Source: Roseiarcus fermentans
GTDB lineage: Bacteria; Pseudomonadota; Alphaproteobacteria; Rhizobiales; Beijerinckiaceae
Length of the DNA stretch: 64,000 bases
Direction: 5' to 3'
Assembly (NCBI RefSeq): GCF_003315135.1
Contig: NZ_QNRK01000042.1
Location: 1 to 64,000 of the forward strand
Part shown: positions 21,468 through 29,495 of the stretch, piece after piece
How positions within the stretch are numbered: position 1 is the first letter of the stretch
Layout: every line of letters begins with the position of its first letter
Position numbers and translations under genes: made by a program
The notes under the pieces: model-generated
Told to the model about the DNA's origin: nothing
Database searches by the model: none
Seen by the model: only the letters and a program-made list of their open reading frames with translations

Positions 21468-23267
21468 TCAGCTCTTGTGGTGCGACGGCTGCAGCCCGTA
21501 GACGGGCGTCGCTATCCCCTCCATGCGCGCCTTCAGTTGCAGCGACAGGAACTGCGAATAGTGGCGCGACTGGTGCAGGTTGCCGCCGTGCATCCACAGC
21601 GCCTCCTGCTGGGTCGGCTTCCACATGTTGCGCTGCTCGCCTTCCCACGGACCCGGGTCCTTGGGCGTCGCGGAGCCGATGCCCCAGCACTTGCCGACCT
21701 TGTCGGCCAACGCCTGCCCGCACAGGTCCGCGACCCAGCCGTTCATCGAGCCGTAGCCGGTGGCGTAGACGATCAGGTCGGCCGGAACCTCCTCGCCGGT
21801 GTCGAGCTTCAGGCCGTGAGGCAGGATCTCGACCACCTGCCCCTGCGCCAGCTTGATCTTGCCGTCGATGACGAGCTGCGAGGCGCCGATGTCGATGTAG
21901 TAGCCCGAGCCGCGGCGCAGGTACTTCATGAACAGGCCCGAATCGTCGACGCCGAAGTCGAGCCGGAAGCCGGCCTTCTCCAGCGCCGCGTAGAAGTCGG
22001 CGTCGACCTCGCGGATCTTGTCGTACACCGGTTTCTGGAACGTGTGCAGGATCGCATAGGGGAGGGAAGCGAAGATCAGGTCCGCCTTGGCGGTGGTCAT
22101 GCCGCCCTGTACCGCGCGCTCGGAATAAAGATCGCCGAGGCCGATCTCCATCAGCGATTCCGAGCGCACGATGTGCGTGGTCGAGCGCTGGATCATGGTC
22201 ACGTCGGCGCCGTTCTCGTACAGCGCCGCGGCGATGTCGTGGGCGGAGTTGTTCGAACCGATCACCACCGCCTTCTTGCCCCTGTAGGCGTCGGGGCCGG
22301 GATGCCGCGAGGAATGGTGCTGGTCGCCGAGGAAGGTCTCGGCGCCCTTGAATTGCGGCACGTTGGCCTTGCCGGACATGCCGGTGGCGAACACGAGCTG
22401 CCTGGGGTGCAACACGACCTCTTCGCCGTCCCGGTCGACGACGACCGTCCATTCCTTCGTCGCCTCGTCGAAGGTCGCCGACTTCGTCTCGGACTTCGTC
22501 CAGTAGTTCAGATCCATGACCTTGACGTACATCTCCAGCCAGTCGCCGATCTTGTCCTTGGGCGAGAACACCGGCCAGGTCTTCGGGAAGTCGATGTAGG
22601 GCAGGTGGTCGTACCAGACCGGGTCGTGCAGGCAGAGCGATTTGTAGCGCTTGCGCCAGCTGTCGCCGGCGCGCTCGTTCTTCTCGAGGATGATGGTCGG
22701 CACGTCGAGCTGGCGCAAGCGGGCCCCGAGCGCGATGCCGCCCTGGCCGCCGCCGATGATGACGACGTAGGGCTGCTTCGAATAGCCGAGGGTCGCGAGT
22801 TCCTCTTCGCGGGTTTCCTTCCAGCTCTTCGTGCCGACATTCACGCCGTGCTTGGCCCCGAGCGGGCGGGTGAAACCGGCCTTCTCCTCGAAGCCCTTCA
22901 GTTCGACCATGGTGGTGAGCAGCGTCCAGATCAACCCGTCGCGGATGCGCATGAGCCCGTAGCCGCGCGCGACCTCGGTCTCGAACGTGAACCAGGCCTC
23001 CATGACGCCGCCCGCCTCGTTGACCGGCTCCTTTTCGGAGACCCGCCAGTCGCCGGGCTTCACGGTCGACAGGCACTGGGTCAGCATGTCCCGGATCTGC
23101 TCGCGTCCCTCCATGGTCTTGATGTTCCAGGTGAAGGAGACAAGATCGCGCCAATAGGAGTCTTCCGCGAACATCGCGACGGCGGCTTCGATGTCCGGCT
23201 TGGCGAGCGCCTCGCCGAACCGGTCGAGAAACGCCTGCGCCCGTGCGGACGGTGTTACGTCGAGCAT
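21468..23267 (-). CDS. Flavin-containing monooxygenase with N-terminal SnoaL-like domain
   Basis: A 599-residue protein in two parts. Residues 1-140 look like an NTF2/SnoaL fold (FGEALAKPDIEAAVAMFAED, MEGREQIRDML). From about 170 there is an FAD/NAD(P)-dependent oxidoreductase with VIIGGGQGGIALGARL (FAD site), the FMO-type stretch LHDPVWYDHLPYIDFP, a second Rossmann site AVVIGSNNSAHDIAAAL and late LIVYATGYGSM. It probably oxygenates a small nucleophilic or ketone substrate. A GGGAGG Shine-Dalgarno supports the start. Confidence 0.92.
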   Translation of the reverse strand: MLDVTPSARAQAFLDRFGEALAKPDIEAAVAMFAEDSYWRDLVSFTWNIKTMEGREQIRDMLTQCLSTVKPGDWRVSEKEPVNEAGGVMEAWFTFETEVARGYGLMRIRDGLIWTLLTTMVELKGFEEKAGFTRPLGAKHGVNVGTKSWKETREEELATLGYSKQPYVVIIGGGQGGIALGARLRQLDVPTIILEKNERAGDSWRKRYKSLCLHDPVWYDHLPYIDFPKTWPVFSPKDKIGDWLEMYVKVMDLNYWTKSETKSATFDEATKEWTVVVDRDGEEVVLHPRQLVFATGMSGKANVPQFKGAETFLGDQHHSSRHPGPDAYRGKKAVVIGSNNSAHDIAAALYENGADVTMIQRSTTHIVRSESLMEIGLGDLYSERAVQGGMTTAKADLIFASLPYAILHTFQKPVYDKIREVDADFYAALEKAGFRLDFGVDDSGLFMKYLRRGSGYYIDIGASQLVIDGKIKLAQGQVVEILPHGLKLDTGEEVPADLIVYATGYGSMNGWVADLCGQALADKVGKCWGIGSATPKDPGPWEGEQRNMWKPTQQEALWMHGGNLHQSRHYSQFLSLQLKARMEGIATPVYGLQPSHHKS

Positions 23268-23438
23268 GCAAATCCCTCCCTCGCGTTCGGATCGGCTTGC
23301 AGGCGGGGCCGTGGCCGCGCCTGCCGTCCAAACTGGCATGCCAGCATAGCGTCAGCGGGAACCGGCGACAACAGACCGCATCGCGGGATGTCCCGGTCGG
23401 CTCAGGTTTTCAGGTCAAGGCGGACTTGAACCCGACGC

Positions 23439-23984
23439 TCAGGCGCGGGCTCGCTGCTCCCATTCCGGCTTCAACAGCGCCATCAGGACGAGGTCCGCCC
23501 GCGTCCCGTCGGGCGCCCGCCAGGCCTGGCGCAGGACGCCGTCGCGGGAGAAGCCGAGCCTGGCGTAGGCGGCCTGGGCGCGGCGGTTGTGCGCAAAACA
23601 GTCGAGGTGGAACCGCCATGCGCCGAGGCTCCCGAACGCTTCGTCGAGGACGCGCGCGAGGAAGGCCGTCCCGATTCCTTCGCCCGGACGGATCGCGGCG
23701 ACCCGCTTCAGGTACAGGTTGCCGTGGGGGTCGCCGAGGCCGGACAGGATGGCGAAGGCGACCGCCGCGCCGTCGCGCGCGAGGCCGAGCCGATAGGCGA
23801 AGCCGGGGTCGGCCATCATCGCGCGGTGCTCGGGTTCGGCGGAACGCCCGACGAAGGCGTCGAAGCCGGGCCCTCTCTCGAGGCCCATGATCGCGGCCAC
23901 GTCGTCCGGGCCCGCGGGGCGGACGGTCGCGGGCTCGGGCGGCGCGGTCCGCGCGCTTTCTGTCCCGGGGTTCGAAAAGCCCAT
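23439..23984 (-). CDS. GNAT N-acetyltransferase
   Basis: A 181-residue GNAT acetyltransferase of the RimJ/RimL-like group. Motif A is VAAIRPGEGIGTAFLARVLDEAF, followed by FHLDCFAHNRRAQAAYARLGF and a final ADLVLMALLKPEW. The substrate is unknown. It is the last chromosomal coding gene before the tRNA and prophage. Confidence 0.9.
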   Translation of the reverse strand: MGFSNPGTESARTAPPEPATVRPAGPDDVAAIMGLERGPGFDAFVGRSAEPEHRAMMADPGFAYRLGLARDGAAVAFAILSGLGDPHGNLYLKRVAAIRPGEGIGTAFLARVLDEAFGSLGAWRFHLDCFAHNRRAQAAYARLGFSRDGVLRQAWRAPDGTRADLVLMALLKPEWEQRARA

Positions 23985-24057
23985 TGCGCGCCGCTCCGCG
24001 AGCGTCTATACCGCCGCGCACTCTCGGTCGGGGACCCGGCGCGAGGCCCTTGGAGAT

Positions 24058-24132
24058 GGGCGCTTAGCTCAGCGGTAGAGCACTACCTTGACATGGTAGG
24101 GGTCACAGGTTCAATCCCTGTAGCGCCCACCA
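24058..24132 (+). tRNA. tRNA-Val(GAC)
   Basis: A 75-base cloverleaf with the CCA end encoded. The acceptor stem is GGGCGCT with AGCGCCC, the D loop contains AGCGGTAGAG, the anticodon loop is TTGACAT with anticodon GAC, and the T arm includes GGTTCAATCCC. It is a likely integration site, because prophage genes begin immediately downstream. Confidence 0.96.
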
Positions 24133-24167
24133 TCTCCGAAAAACCACATATCCTTTGCAAGTCAAGC

Positions 24168-24186
24168 CCTTACGACCATCGTAAGG
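24168..24186. other. Hairpin just downstream of tRNA-Val
   Basis: A perfect 8-bp inverted repeat (CCTTACGA-CCA-TCGTAAGG) lies 36 bases after the tRNA. It could be the tRNA terminator or part of the attachment region. There is no T-run. Confidence 0.4.
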
Positions 24187-24301
24187 AGCTTGGCCGTTGG
24201 GCTTGCCGATTGCCCGTTGACGCGCGAAACTGCGAACGGACACGGAACGAAGTGCGGCGATCCGTGCGAAACCCGTGCGGCGGCGTTCGGGGGATGTTCT
24301 G

Positions 24302-24844
24302 ATGGGAACGGCGGGGATGTGGGTCCGGCGGAACGGTCCGTTCCTGCTCGTGAGCGCTGTCTGCGTCGGGCTGATCGTCAACGACTGGCGCGCGGCGCCG
24401 CCGCCTTCGATCGAGGTCCACTACGCGCCGGACGAGGACCTCGAGAGAATCGACGTCGCGGCGATCGGGGAGGCGCGGGAGCGGATCGACTTCGCGGCCT
24501 ATGTGCTCAGCGACAGGGCCGTGGTCGAGGCGCTGAAGGAGGCCGGCCGGCGCGGGGTCGCGATCAGGCTGTTGCGCGACCTGTCGGCCGCCGACCAGAC
24601 CGGATCCGCCGACGTCGCGGCGCTGGAGACCGCGCCGAACGTGACGGTGCGGATTTCGCCGCCGGGGCCGCTGATGCACCTGAAAGCCTACGCGATCGAC
24701 CGGCGGCTTCTTCGGCTCGGCTCGGCGAATTTCTCGCGCTCCGGAGAGACGCGGCAGGCGAACGACCTCGAACTCATGCGGGACGCGCGCGAGGCGGCGC
24801 GGTTCGAGGCGACCTTCGACCGCGCCTGGCGCGCGGCGGAATAA
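24302..24844 (+). CDS. PLD-like (Nuc family) phosphodiesterase, membrane-anchored
   Basis: A 180-residue single-HKD phospholipase D superfamily protein. The catalytic motif is HLKAYAIDRRLLRLGSANFS (His-x-Lys-x4-Asp, then GSANFS). It begins with a hydrophobic helix (NGPFLLVSAVCVGLIVN), so it is exported or membrane-anchored. Nuc-type family members dimerise and degrade DNA without sequence preference. The ATG at 24302, preceded by cgggggat, is preferred over an upstream GTG. It is one of two plus-strand genes at the tRNA end of the prophage, perhaps a lysogeny-expressed accessory gene. Confidence 0.88.
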   Translation: MGTAGMWVRRNGPFLLVSAVCVGLIVNDWRAAPPPSIEVHYAPDEDLERIDVAAIGEARERIDFAAYVLSDRAVVEALKEAGRRGVAIRLLRDLSAADQTGSADVAALETAPNVTVRISPPGPLMHLKAYAIDRRLLRLGSANFSRSGETRQANDLELMRDAREAARFEATFDRAWRAAE

Positions 24845-24860
24845 GGGGAGGTTTGACGAA

Positions 24861-25097
24861 ATGACGCGGAGCAATCTCGACGCGTTGATCGCATGGGCCA
24901 GAACGCTGCCGCCGATGACGGACGCGCAGCGGAGGGCGCAGGCGGCGAGCTTCGCCTACGGCAATGTCCATCTCGACAACCCGCTCGTCACACGGGCGAT
25001 GGTCTCGGAAGCTCAAGCGAGGATCGAGGCGGAGACGCCCGATCCTCAGCCGGCCGGGGTCGGGGGCGGCGAGCCGCAGCCGGCGTCCGGATCGTAG
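24861..25097 (+). CDS. Small phage-associated hypothetical protein
   Basis: A 78-residue protein with the block MTDAQRRAQAASFAYGNVHL followed by DNPLVTRAMV. From memory, this arrangement recurs in small uncharacterised proteins of Hyphomicrobiales prophages. A strong AGGGGAGG site lies 8 bases before the ATG. The gene closely follows the PLD gene, and its 3' end overlaps the convergent dATP/dGTP diphosphohydrolase gene by 52 bases. Function unknown. Confidence 0.78.
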   Translation: MTRSNLDALIAWARTLPPMTDAQRRAQAASFAYGNVHLDNPLVTRAMVSEAQARIEAETPDPQPAGVGGGEPQPASGS

Positions 25098-25456
25098 GCG
25101 CAGGGGTCGCGGCCGCAGACGCACGCGCGCTTCGGCGCCGCCGCCGGGCGCGTGTCGCGGCCGATGCCGCGCAATTCGAAGGCGATCAGGAACACGATGC
25201 AGCAGCCGGCGTGCCAGAGGTGGGAGAAGCCCGTCTCCGGATCGCCCTCCTCGCGGTCCCACCAGGCCGTCAGGTGACGAAGGCAGGCGGCGTAGGGCCG
25301 TTCCCAGTCCATGCCGCGCTCCCAGTTGCGCGGCTCGTACTTCTTCGCCCCGTGCGCCAGGACCTTGACGATGGCGCGGACGGCGTCGAACGGCAGCAGG
25401 TGCCAGGGGTCCTTGCCCGAATCGTCCTTGCGGCCGAGATTGTCGAGCGCGACCAT
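25046..25456 (-). CDS. dATP/dGTP diphosphohydrolase (MazZ-like)
   Basis: A 136-residue protein matching the dATP/dGTP diphosphohydrolase domain family: DSGKDPWHLLPFDAVRAIVK, HGAKKYEPRNWERGMDW, and the helix GDPETGFSHLWHAGCCIVF. The Glu and His residues in the last two helices are the likely metal ligands. In cyanophage S-2L the homologue MazZ makes dGMP for 2-aminoadenine (Z) DNA; elsewhere the family adjusts dNTP pools. It is the last gene of the minus-strand operon. Its C-terminal tail carries CVCGRDPCAYDPDAGCG, a possible small metal-binding extension. Confidence 0.85.
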   Translation of the reverse strand: MVALDNLGRKDDSGKDPWHLLPFDAVRAIVKVLAHGAKKYEPRNWERGMDWERPYAACLRHLTAWWDREEGDPETGFSHLWHAGCCIVFLIAFELRGIGRDTRPAAAPKRACVCGRDPCAYDPDAGCGSPPPTPAG

Positions 25457-25457
25457 C

Positions 25458-25868
25458 TCAAAGCGCCGCCAGCGTCAGCGTCTCGACGTCGAGCAGCCAC
25501 ACGGGCTTGTCGTGCTCGCGACACCATTTGACCTCTTCGCCGATGCCGAAGCTCTCGCGCCAGCCGGGGAGCGCGGCGACGATCATGCCGGCGGCGCCCT
25601 CGAAGATCGGCTTGTCGGCGGCGAGCCAGATTTCGTGCGAATAGGGGTCGATCGCTGCGGCGCGGGCGACCGTGTGGCTGTGCGCGATCGGCGAGAACAC
25701 CGGCAGGCCCTGCCGGATGAGCTTTCCGGCGACCTTGGCGATCACATGCGCCGCGTCGTCGATTCCCTCGGCCCATTTCGAATAGGGCGAGGCGAGATAG
25801 AAGTATTTGCCGGGATAGGCCCAGGTCAGGTCGACCGGCGTCGCCGGCGAGGATTTTTCGTCAGTCAT
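25458..25868 (-). CDS. DUF1937, nucleoside 2-deoxyribosyltransferase-like
   Basis: A 136-residue protein with the signature FYLASPYSKWAEGI, then VFSPIAHSHTVA and AAGMIVAALPGWRESFGIGEEV. This is the DUF1937 family, of the nucleoside 2-deoxyribosyltransferase fold, in which SPYS and the W-x-E-S helix line the nucleoside pocket. A role in nucleotide salvage or modification is inferred and fits its neighbour, one base away, a dNTP diphosphohydrolase. Confidence 0.85.
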   Translation of the reverse strand: MTDEKSSPATPVDLTWAYPGKYFYLASPYSKWAEGIDDAAHVIAKVAGKLIRQGLPVFSPIAHSHTVARAAAIDPYSHEIWLAADKPIFEGAAGMIVAALPGWRESFGIGEEVKWCREHDKPVWLLDVETLTLAAL

Positions 25869-25890
25869 GCGAAATGTCCCTGGTTTGGCG

Positions 25891-25952
25891 TTGCGGACCC
25901 TCACCTGGCCGCTTCGCGGCCTGTCCTCTACCGCTTCGCGGGCGAGGAGGGA
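25891..25952. repeat. REP-like palindromic element
   Basis: It carries the recurring pattern of this window: a CCCTCACC block, a hairpin around gcttcgc, and a second hairpin with cgcgggcgagg. It covers the last residues of the metallophosphoesterase gene. Confidence 0.7.
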
Positions 25953-27193
25953 GAGGGCGCGGCGGCGCGCGGGTCCTCGAGGACGATGGGGAGGCGTTCG
26001 CGGACGCCCCAGCGTTCGGTCACGAGCAGGAGCCATTGCATCGGCGGCTCGGGCTCGGCGCGGATCTGGCGGGCGAATTCGGAGTAGCCGACGACGGACC
26101 CGTTGCCGAAATGCTTTCGGGTCGGGTTGGTCGAGAGATGATAGTGGCCGGTGAGCACGATGTCGAAGAAGTCGCGCGTCTGGGCCGAGACGAACTCCAT
26201 CATCCGGTTCTTGCGCACGATCGGCAGCACCGGCCCCGCAAAGCCCTGGCCGCCGCCGCCGCCCTCGTCGCCGTGGGTCTGCAGCACGCGCCAGCCCAGA
26301 ATCTCGTAGATCGCGTCGCGCGACGGCGACACGACGACCGTCACGCGCCTGTCGCCGGCGAAATGCCGGCGCAAAGCCTCGCCGATCATCGTGTCGTAGT
26401 TCAGCGCTGCCGTCGTCTTGGCGTTGGTCTTGATCGTCGAGCGGCCGTGATTGCCCGGCGTGACCACGACCACGACGCGGCCGAAGGCCTCGGCGAGCAG
26501 CTCGATTCCGGCCGCGTTGCGGTCGGCGACGAACCAGACCTGTTCCTGCGCGGTGAGCGCGTTGGTGCGGCGCAGCTCGTCGTGGATGTCGCCCGAGACG
26601 AGGTCGCCGTTCAGCGCGACATAGACGCCCTCGAGCCGGCAGTCGGCCGACCAGCGAGGCAGAATTCTCGCCGCGGCCTCGTAGAGGCGCTTCAGCCGCG
26701 CCGCGCAGACGTCGAGGTCGTAGGCGTTGAGGCCCGCGACCTCGTTCGCCCGGACGATCTCGCCGCCGTGGACGTCGGAGATCTGCAAAAGCCCGACGGC
26801 GCGGCTCGATTTGCCGCTCGCCTTCGCGGCGGGAAGCGCCCATTTCGGTGGATCGAGCGGCCGGTCGACGAGACCGGCGACCTGGGCGAGGAGGTGGTTC
26901 GATCCGGCGAGCTCGTCGGCGAGCGTCTTGGCGCGGCGTCGCCAGAAGGCCGCGTCGCGCAGTTCGACCGGCGTCGGGCCTATGCGATAGAGGCCGCGCT
27001 GCTCGGCGATCTTCAGCCAGCGCGTGACCGGATGGGCCTGCGACAGCTTTCGCGCCGCAGCCACGACCTGGACGGCCGAGCGCGCGCCCGGCGGCGGCAT
27101 GGCCCCGGGCGGCGCGTGGCCCTTCGCGACCGCCACCTCGACCTCGGCGACGACCTGTTTCAGGAATTCGTCGGAAACGGGACGGGCGGCCAT
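25928..27193 (-). CDS. Calcineurin-like metallophosphoesterase
   Basis: A 421-residue phage metallophosphoesterase. Metal-site motifs appear in order: ISDVHGGE, ALNGDLVSGD, VTPGNHGR and TGHYHLS, with a conserved THGDEG between the last two. The N-terminal 130 residues look helical and may bind DNA or a partner. Candidate roles are phosphodiesterase or DNA processing nuclease. The final residues are encoded inside a REP-like element. A start at 27193 is one base from the end of the next gene upstream. Confidence 0.88.
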   Translation of the reverse strand: MAARPVSDEFLKQVVAEVEVAVAKGHAPPGAMPPPGARSAVQVVAAARKLSQAHPVTRWLKIAEQRGLYRIGPTPVELRDAAFWRRRAKTLADELAGSNHLLAQVAGLVDRPLDPPKWALPAAKASGKSSRAVGLLQISDVHGGEIVRANEVAGLNAYDLDVCAARLKRLYEAAARILPRWSADCRLEGVYVALNGDLVSGDIHDELRRTNALTAQEQVWFVADRNAAGIELLAEAFGRVVVVVTPGNHGRSTIKTNAKTTAALNYDTMIGEALRRHFAGDRRVTVVVSPSRDAIYEILGWRVLQTHGDEGGGGGQGFAGPVLPIVRKNRMMEFVSAQTRDFFDIVLTGHYHLSTNPTRKHFGNGSVVGYSEFARQIRAEPEPPMQWLLLVTERWGVRERLPIVLEDPRAAAPSPSSPAKR

Positions 27194-27627
27194 CAGGCGT
27201 GCGCCCGGCCGGCGGCGATCTGCGCCAGCGCCGCGCCGACGGAGGCGAAGCCGTCATCGATCCGGCCCTCGATCCGCTCGACGGCGGTCTGGACGGCGGC
27301 CATGGTCGCGGCGAGCGCGGCGACCTTCTCGCCCGCCAGCCGCTCGCGCGATTCGAGCGCCTCGACCCGGGCGCGCAGCGCGTCGGCCGCGGCGACCGCC
27401 GGCATGCAGGCGCGGTGGCCGCTCTCGATCGCCTGGACGCGCGCGGCGAGGTTTTCGACCGCCGCGGCGTGGACCGAGGCCTTCGCGGCCTCGGCGCCTT
27501 CGGCGCGCGCGCGGCGAAAGACCATCGCCGAGACGCCGGCGGCGACGCCGACGCCCCACATGATGAAATGCTCCCAATAATGCAGCCATCCGGTCACGGT
27601 CGTCACGTCGTCGGGGCCCGGCTCCAT
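27193..27627 (-). CDS. Membrane-anchored coiled-coil protein of the lysis region
   Basis: A 144-residue protein: a single membrane helix near the N-terminus (HFIMWGVGVAAGVSAMVF), then a long heptad-rich coiled coil (about 40-138). The layout resembles holin-accessory proteins (XhlA-like) or i-spanins. Its place next to a small holin-like gene and an endolysin supports a lysis role, though this is an inference. Confidence 0.65.
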   Translation of the reverse strand: MEPGPDDVTTVTGWLHYWEHFIMWGVGVAAGVSAMVFRRARAEGAEAAKASVHAAAVENLAARVQAIESGHRACMPAVAAADALRARVEALESRERLAGEKVAALAATMAAVQTAVERIEGRIDDGFASVGAALAQIAAGRAHA

Positions 27628-27791
27628 GGTTCGTTGATCCTCGAAGGGTTGGGGCGGACCGCCCGGCCGGTCGCGCTTTGCCCGCGCGCACGGTCTCGTG
27701 CGAGGATGGGTTCGGCCGCTCCGATTCCGCCAGGATCGGTTTGGTCAGAGCCGCCGGTCGCGATGGAACGCTTCCGGCGGCTCGCTCATGT

Positions 27792-28187
27792 TCACCGGCC
27801 GATCCAGCGGCCGTGCGTGATCGACGAGGGTTGCGTCTGCGCGTCGTGGATCGGGTCCGGGTCGCCCCGGATCGCGCCCGACGCGATGCGCTCGATTACG
27901 AGCGCGGCGAGGGCGTCGGCGGCCGGCGCGACGAGCGCCGCGACCAGCGGGTTCGCGGCCGAGAGCGCGACGTCGATCACGGCGTCGGCGACGGCTTCCG
28001 CATCGGCGCGGCCTGCCGAGCCCGAGACGACGTGCGCGACGACGCCCGCGAGCGCGCGGGCCTCGCCGACGGTCAGTTTCGCCCGGCCGATCGGGACGGA
28101 CGCCGGAGGCGGCGCAGCGCCCGGCGCGGTCGGGGACAGGGACGCCGCCGCGCCGGCGGCGCGGCGGAGCCAGTCGACGCAGCTCAC
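27792..28187 (-). CDS. Hypothetical phage protein
   Basis: A 131-residue Ala-rich protein with a helical core (VGEARALAGVVAHVVSG, ALAALVIERIASGA). No family is recognised. Its ATG overlaps the stop of the lipoprotein gene (28184-28187), so the two are probably co-translated. Confidence 0.65.
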   Translation of the reverse strand: MSCVDWLRRAAGAAASLSPTAPGAAPPPASVPIGRAKLTVGEARALAGVVAHVVSGSAGRADAEAVADAVIDVALSAANPLVAALVAPAADALAALVIERIASGAIRGDPDPIHDAQTQPSSITHGRWIGR

Positions 28188-28567
28188 CGGAGACCGCGGA
28201 CGGAGATCCGCCGCAGGCTCGTCATGTCGGCGGGCGCCAGCGCCGTGAACGCCTTCGGATAGGTTGCCTTGAGCCCATCGTAGAGGGCGAGCGCGGCGGC
28301 CGCGGCGGCGATGGGGTTGATCGCCCCGCCGTTCGCGAGCAGCGCACAGGCCGTCGACACGGTCCGGTAGTCGGCCTGAAGCTGGGCGTTCAGCTCGGCG
28401 ACGAACGGCTGCGCCGCCGGCAGGCCGGTCGCGCAGAAGGCCTGCACGGCCGCCTTCGCGTCGGCCTGCACGGAGGCTGCGGAGATCGCGGGGCCGCCGG
28501 TCGACTGGCAGCCGGCGAGGGCGAGCCCGGCGAGCGCGAGGGCGAGGAGGGCGAGGATCGGCTTCAT
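28184..28567 (-). CDS. Phage lipoprotein
   Basis: A 127-residue lipoprotein with a type II signal peptide and lipobox LAGC (Cys20). The mature part is helical with two further cysteines (QAFCATG, STACALL). It lies between the holin-like gene and a hypothetical gene. It could be an outer-membrane spanin, although it is longer than most Rz1 proteins and not Pro-rich; superinfection exclusion lipoproteins are another option. Confidence 0.75.
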   Translation of the reverse strand: MKPILALLALALAGLALAGCQSTGGPAISAASVQADAKAAVQAFCATGLPAAQPFVAELNAQLQADYRTVSTACALLANGGAINPIAAAAAALALYDGLKATYPKAFTALAPADMTSLRRISVRGLR

Positions 28568-28575
28568 CGCGCCCC

Positions 28576-28764
28576 TCACTTCGCCTGGACGCCGGCGAGG
28601 GCGCCGCTGACGAGCGCGCCGAGGCCGCCGGCCACGGTGAGCACGGTCGCGGCGGTGTGCGGGTCGGAGAGGAACGCCGCGAGCGCGGACTTGCCGAACG
28701 CGCCGGCGAGGACGGCGGCGAACGAGAGGACGCCGGCGACGGTGCCGGTGGTGACGTATTTCAT
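28576..28764 (-). CDS. Holin-like small membrane protein
   Basis: A 62-residue protein with two membrane helices (TVAGVLSFAAVLAGAF and AATVLTVAGGLGALVSGALA) separated by a short turn with AAFLSDPHTA. Size, topology and position directly after the endolysin gene fit a class II-type holin. Confidence 0.75.
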   Translation of the reverse strand: MKYVTTGTVAGVLSFAAVLAGAFGKSALAAFLSDPHTAATVLTVAGGLGALVSGALAGVQAK

Positions 28765-28792
28765 GGCTGGTCTCCTTTCGGGGGTGAAACAA

Positions 28793-29365
28793 TCAGGGCG
28801 CGTAGCCGCCGGCCTCGAGCGCCTCGCGAAACTGCTGGCCGTAGAGGGCGATGCGCGCGGCGCAGTCGAGGCCGTTGATGATGCGCCGGGCGTTGACCCA
28901 GTCGGCGCGCTGCGGGGCCTTCAGCGGAAAGTAGTCGTCGAGCTTCAGACCGGTGAACCAGCCCTCCGTCATGCCGCGCAGCATCACGACCGCGGCGATC
29001 TCGGGCTTCAGCGCATTGTCGGGCGTCTTGACGAGGTCGAAGCCGGGCAGCTCGGCGTCGGCGCGGGCGTAATTGTGCCGCCAGGTGAGTTGCACGTAGC
29101 CGCGACCGTAGTACCGCTGCCCGAACGGCCCCACGGCCGCGCCATAGGGCTGGCCACGGCCGCGGCCGTATTCGGCGATCGGCTCCATCGTCTGGGCGGT
29201 CTCGTGGAACGCGGTCGCGAGCGCGTAGGCGAGCCAGCGGATGTCGTGGCGGTCCCAGGCGTCGAGGAGGGCGTTGGTCCCCTCGACCTGTCCTTGCGTC
29301 ATGGAGCCGGCGAACAGGCGGTTTCGGGCGCAGCGGAAGAACTCCGCCGGGGCGGCGAGCGTCAT
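28793..29365 (-). CDS. GH19 chitinase-like endolysin
   Basis: A 190-residue lysozyme-like glycoside hydrolase of family 19. The catalytic Glu lies in LATAFHETAQTMEPI, followed by the second acid region EYG and the substrate-groove motif YYGRGYVQLTWRHNY. Phage GH19 enzymes cut peptidoglycan. The start MTLAAPAEFF at 29365, after GAAAGG, is preferred; upstream in-frame sequence overlaps a REP-like element and is not protein-like. Confidence 0.92.
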   Translation of the reverse strand: MTLAAPAEFFRCARNRLFAGSMTQGQVEGTNALLDAWDRHDIRWLAYALATAFHETAQTMEPIAEYGRGRGQPYGAAVGPFGQRYYGRGYVQLTWRHNYARADAELPGFDLVKTPDNALKPEIAAVVMLRGMTEGWFTGLKLDDYFPLKAPQRADWVNARRIINGLDCAARIALYGQQFREALEAGGYAP

Positions 29366-29431
29366 GGGCGAGCCTTTCGGATGGGAATGGGGGCGGGCGC
29401 GCGGGGCGCCGGGGCGTGGGCGGGCGGAGGC

Positions 29432-29486
29432 GTTGCGAACCCTCACCCGGCGCTTCGCGCCACCCTCTCCCGCAAGGGGAGAGGGG
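29432..29486. repeat. REP-like palindromic element
   Basis: The pattern is GCGAACCCTCACCCGG, a gcgcttcgcgc hairpin, then the ccctctccc/gggagagg hairpin. It sits in the gap between the endolysin and the exported-protein gene. Confidence 0.8.
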
Positions 29487-29495
29487 ATTTCGGCG

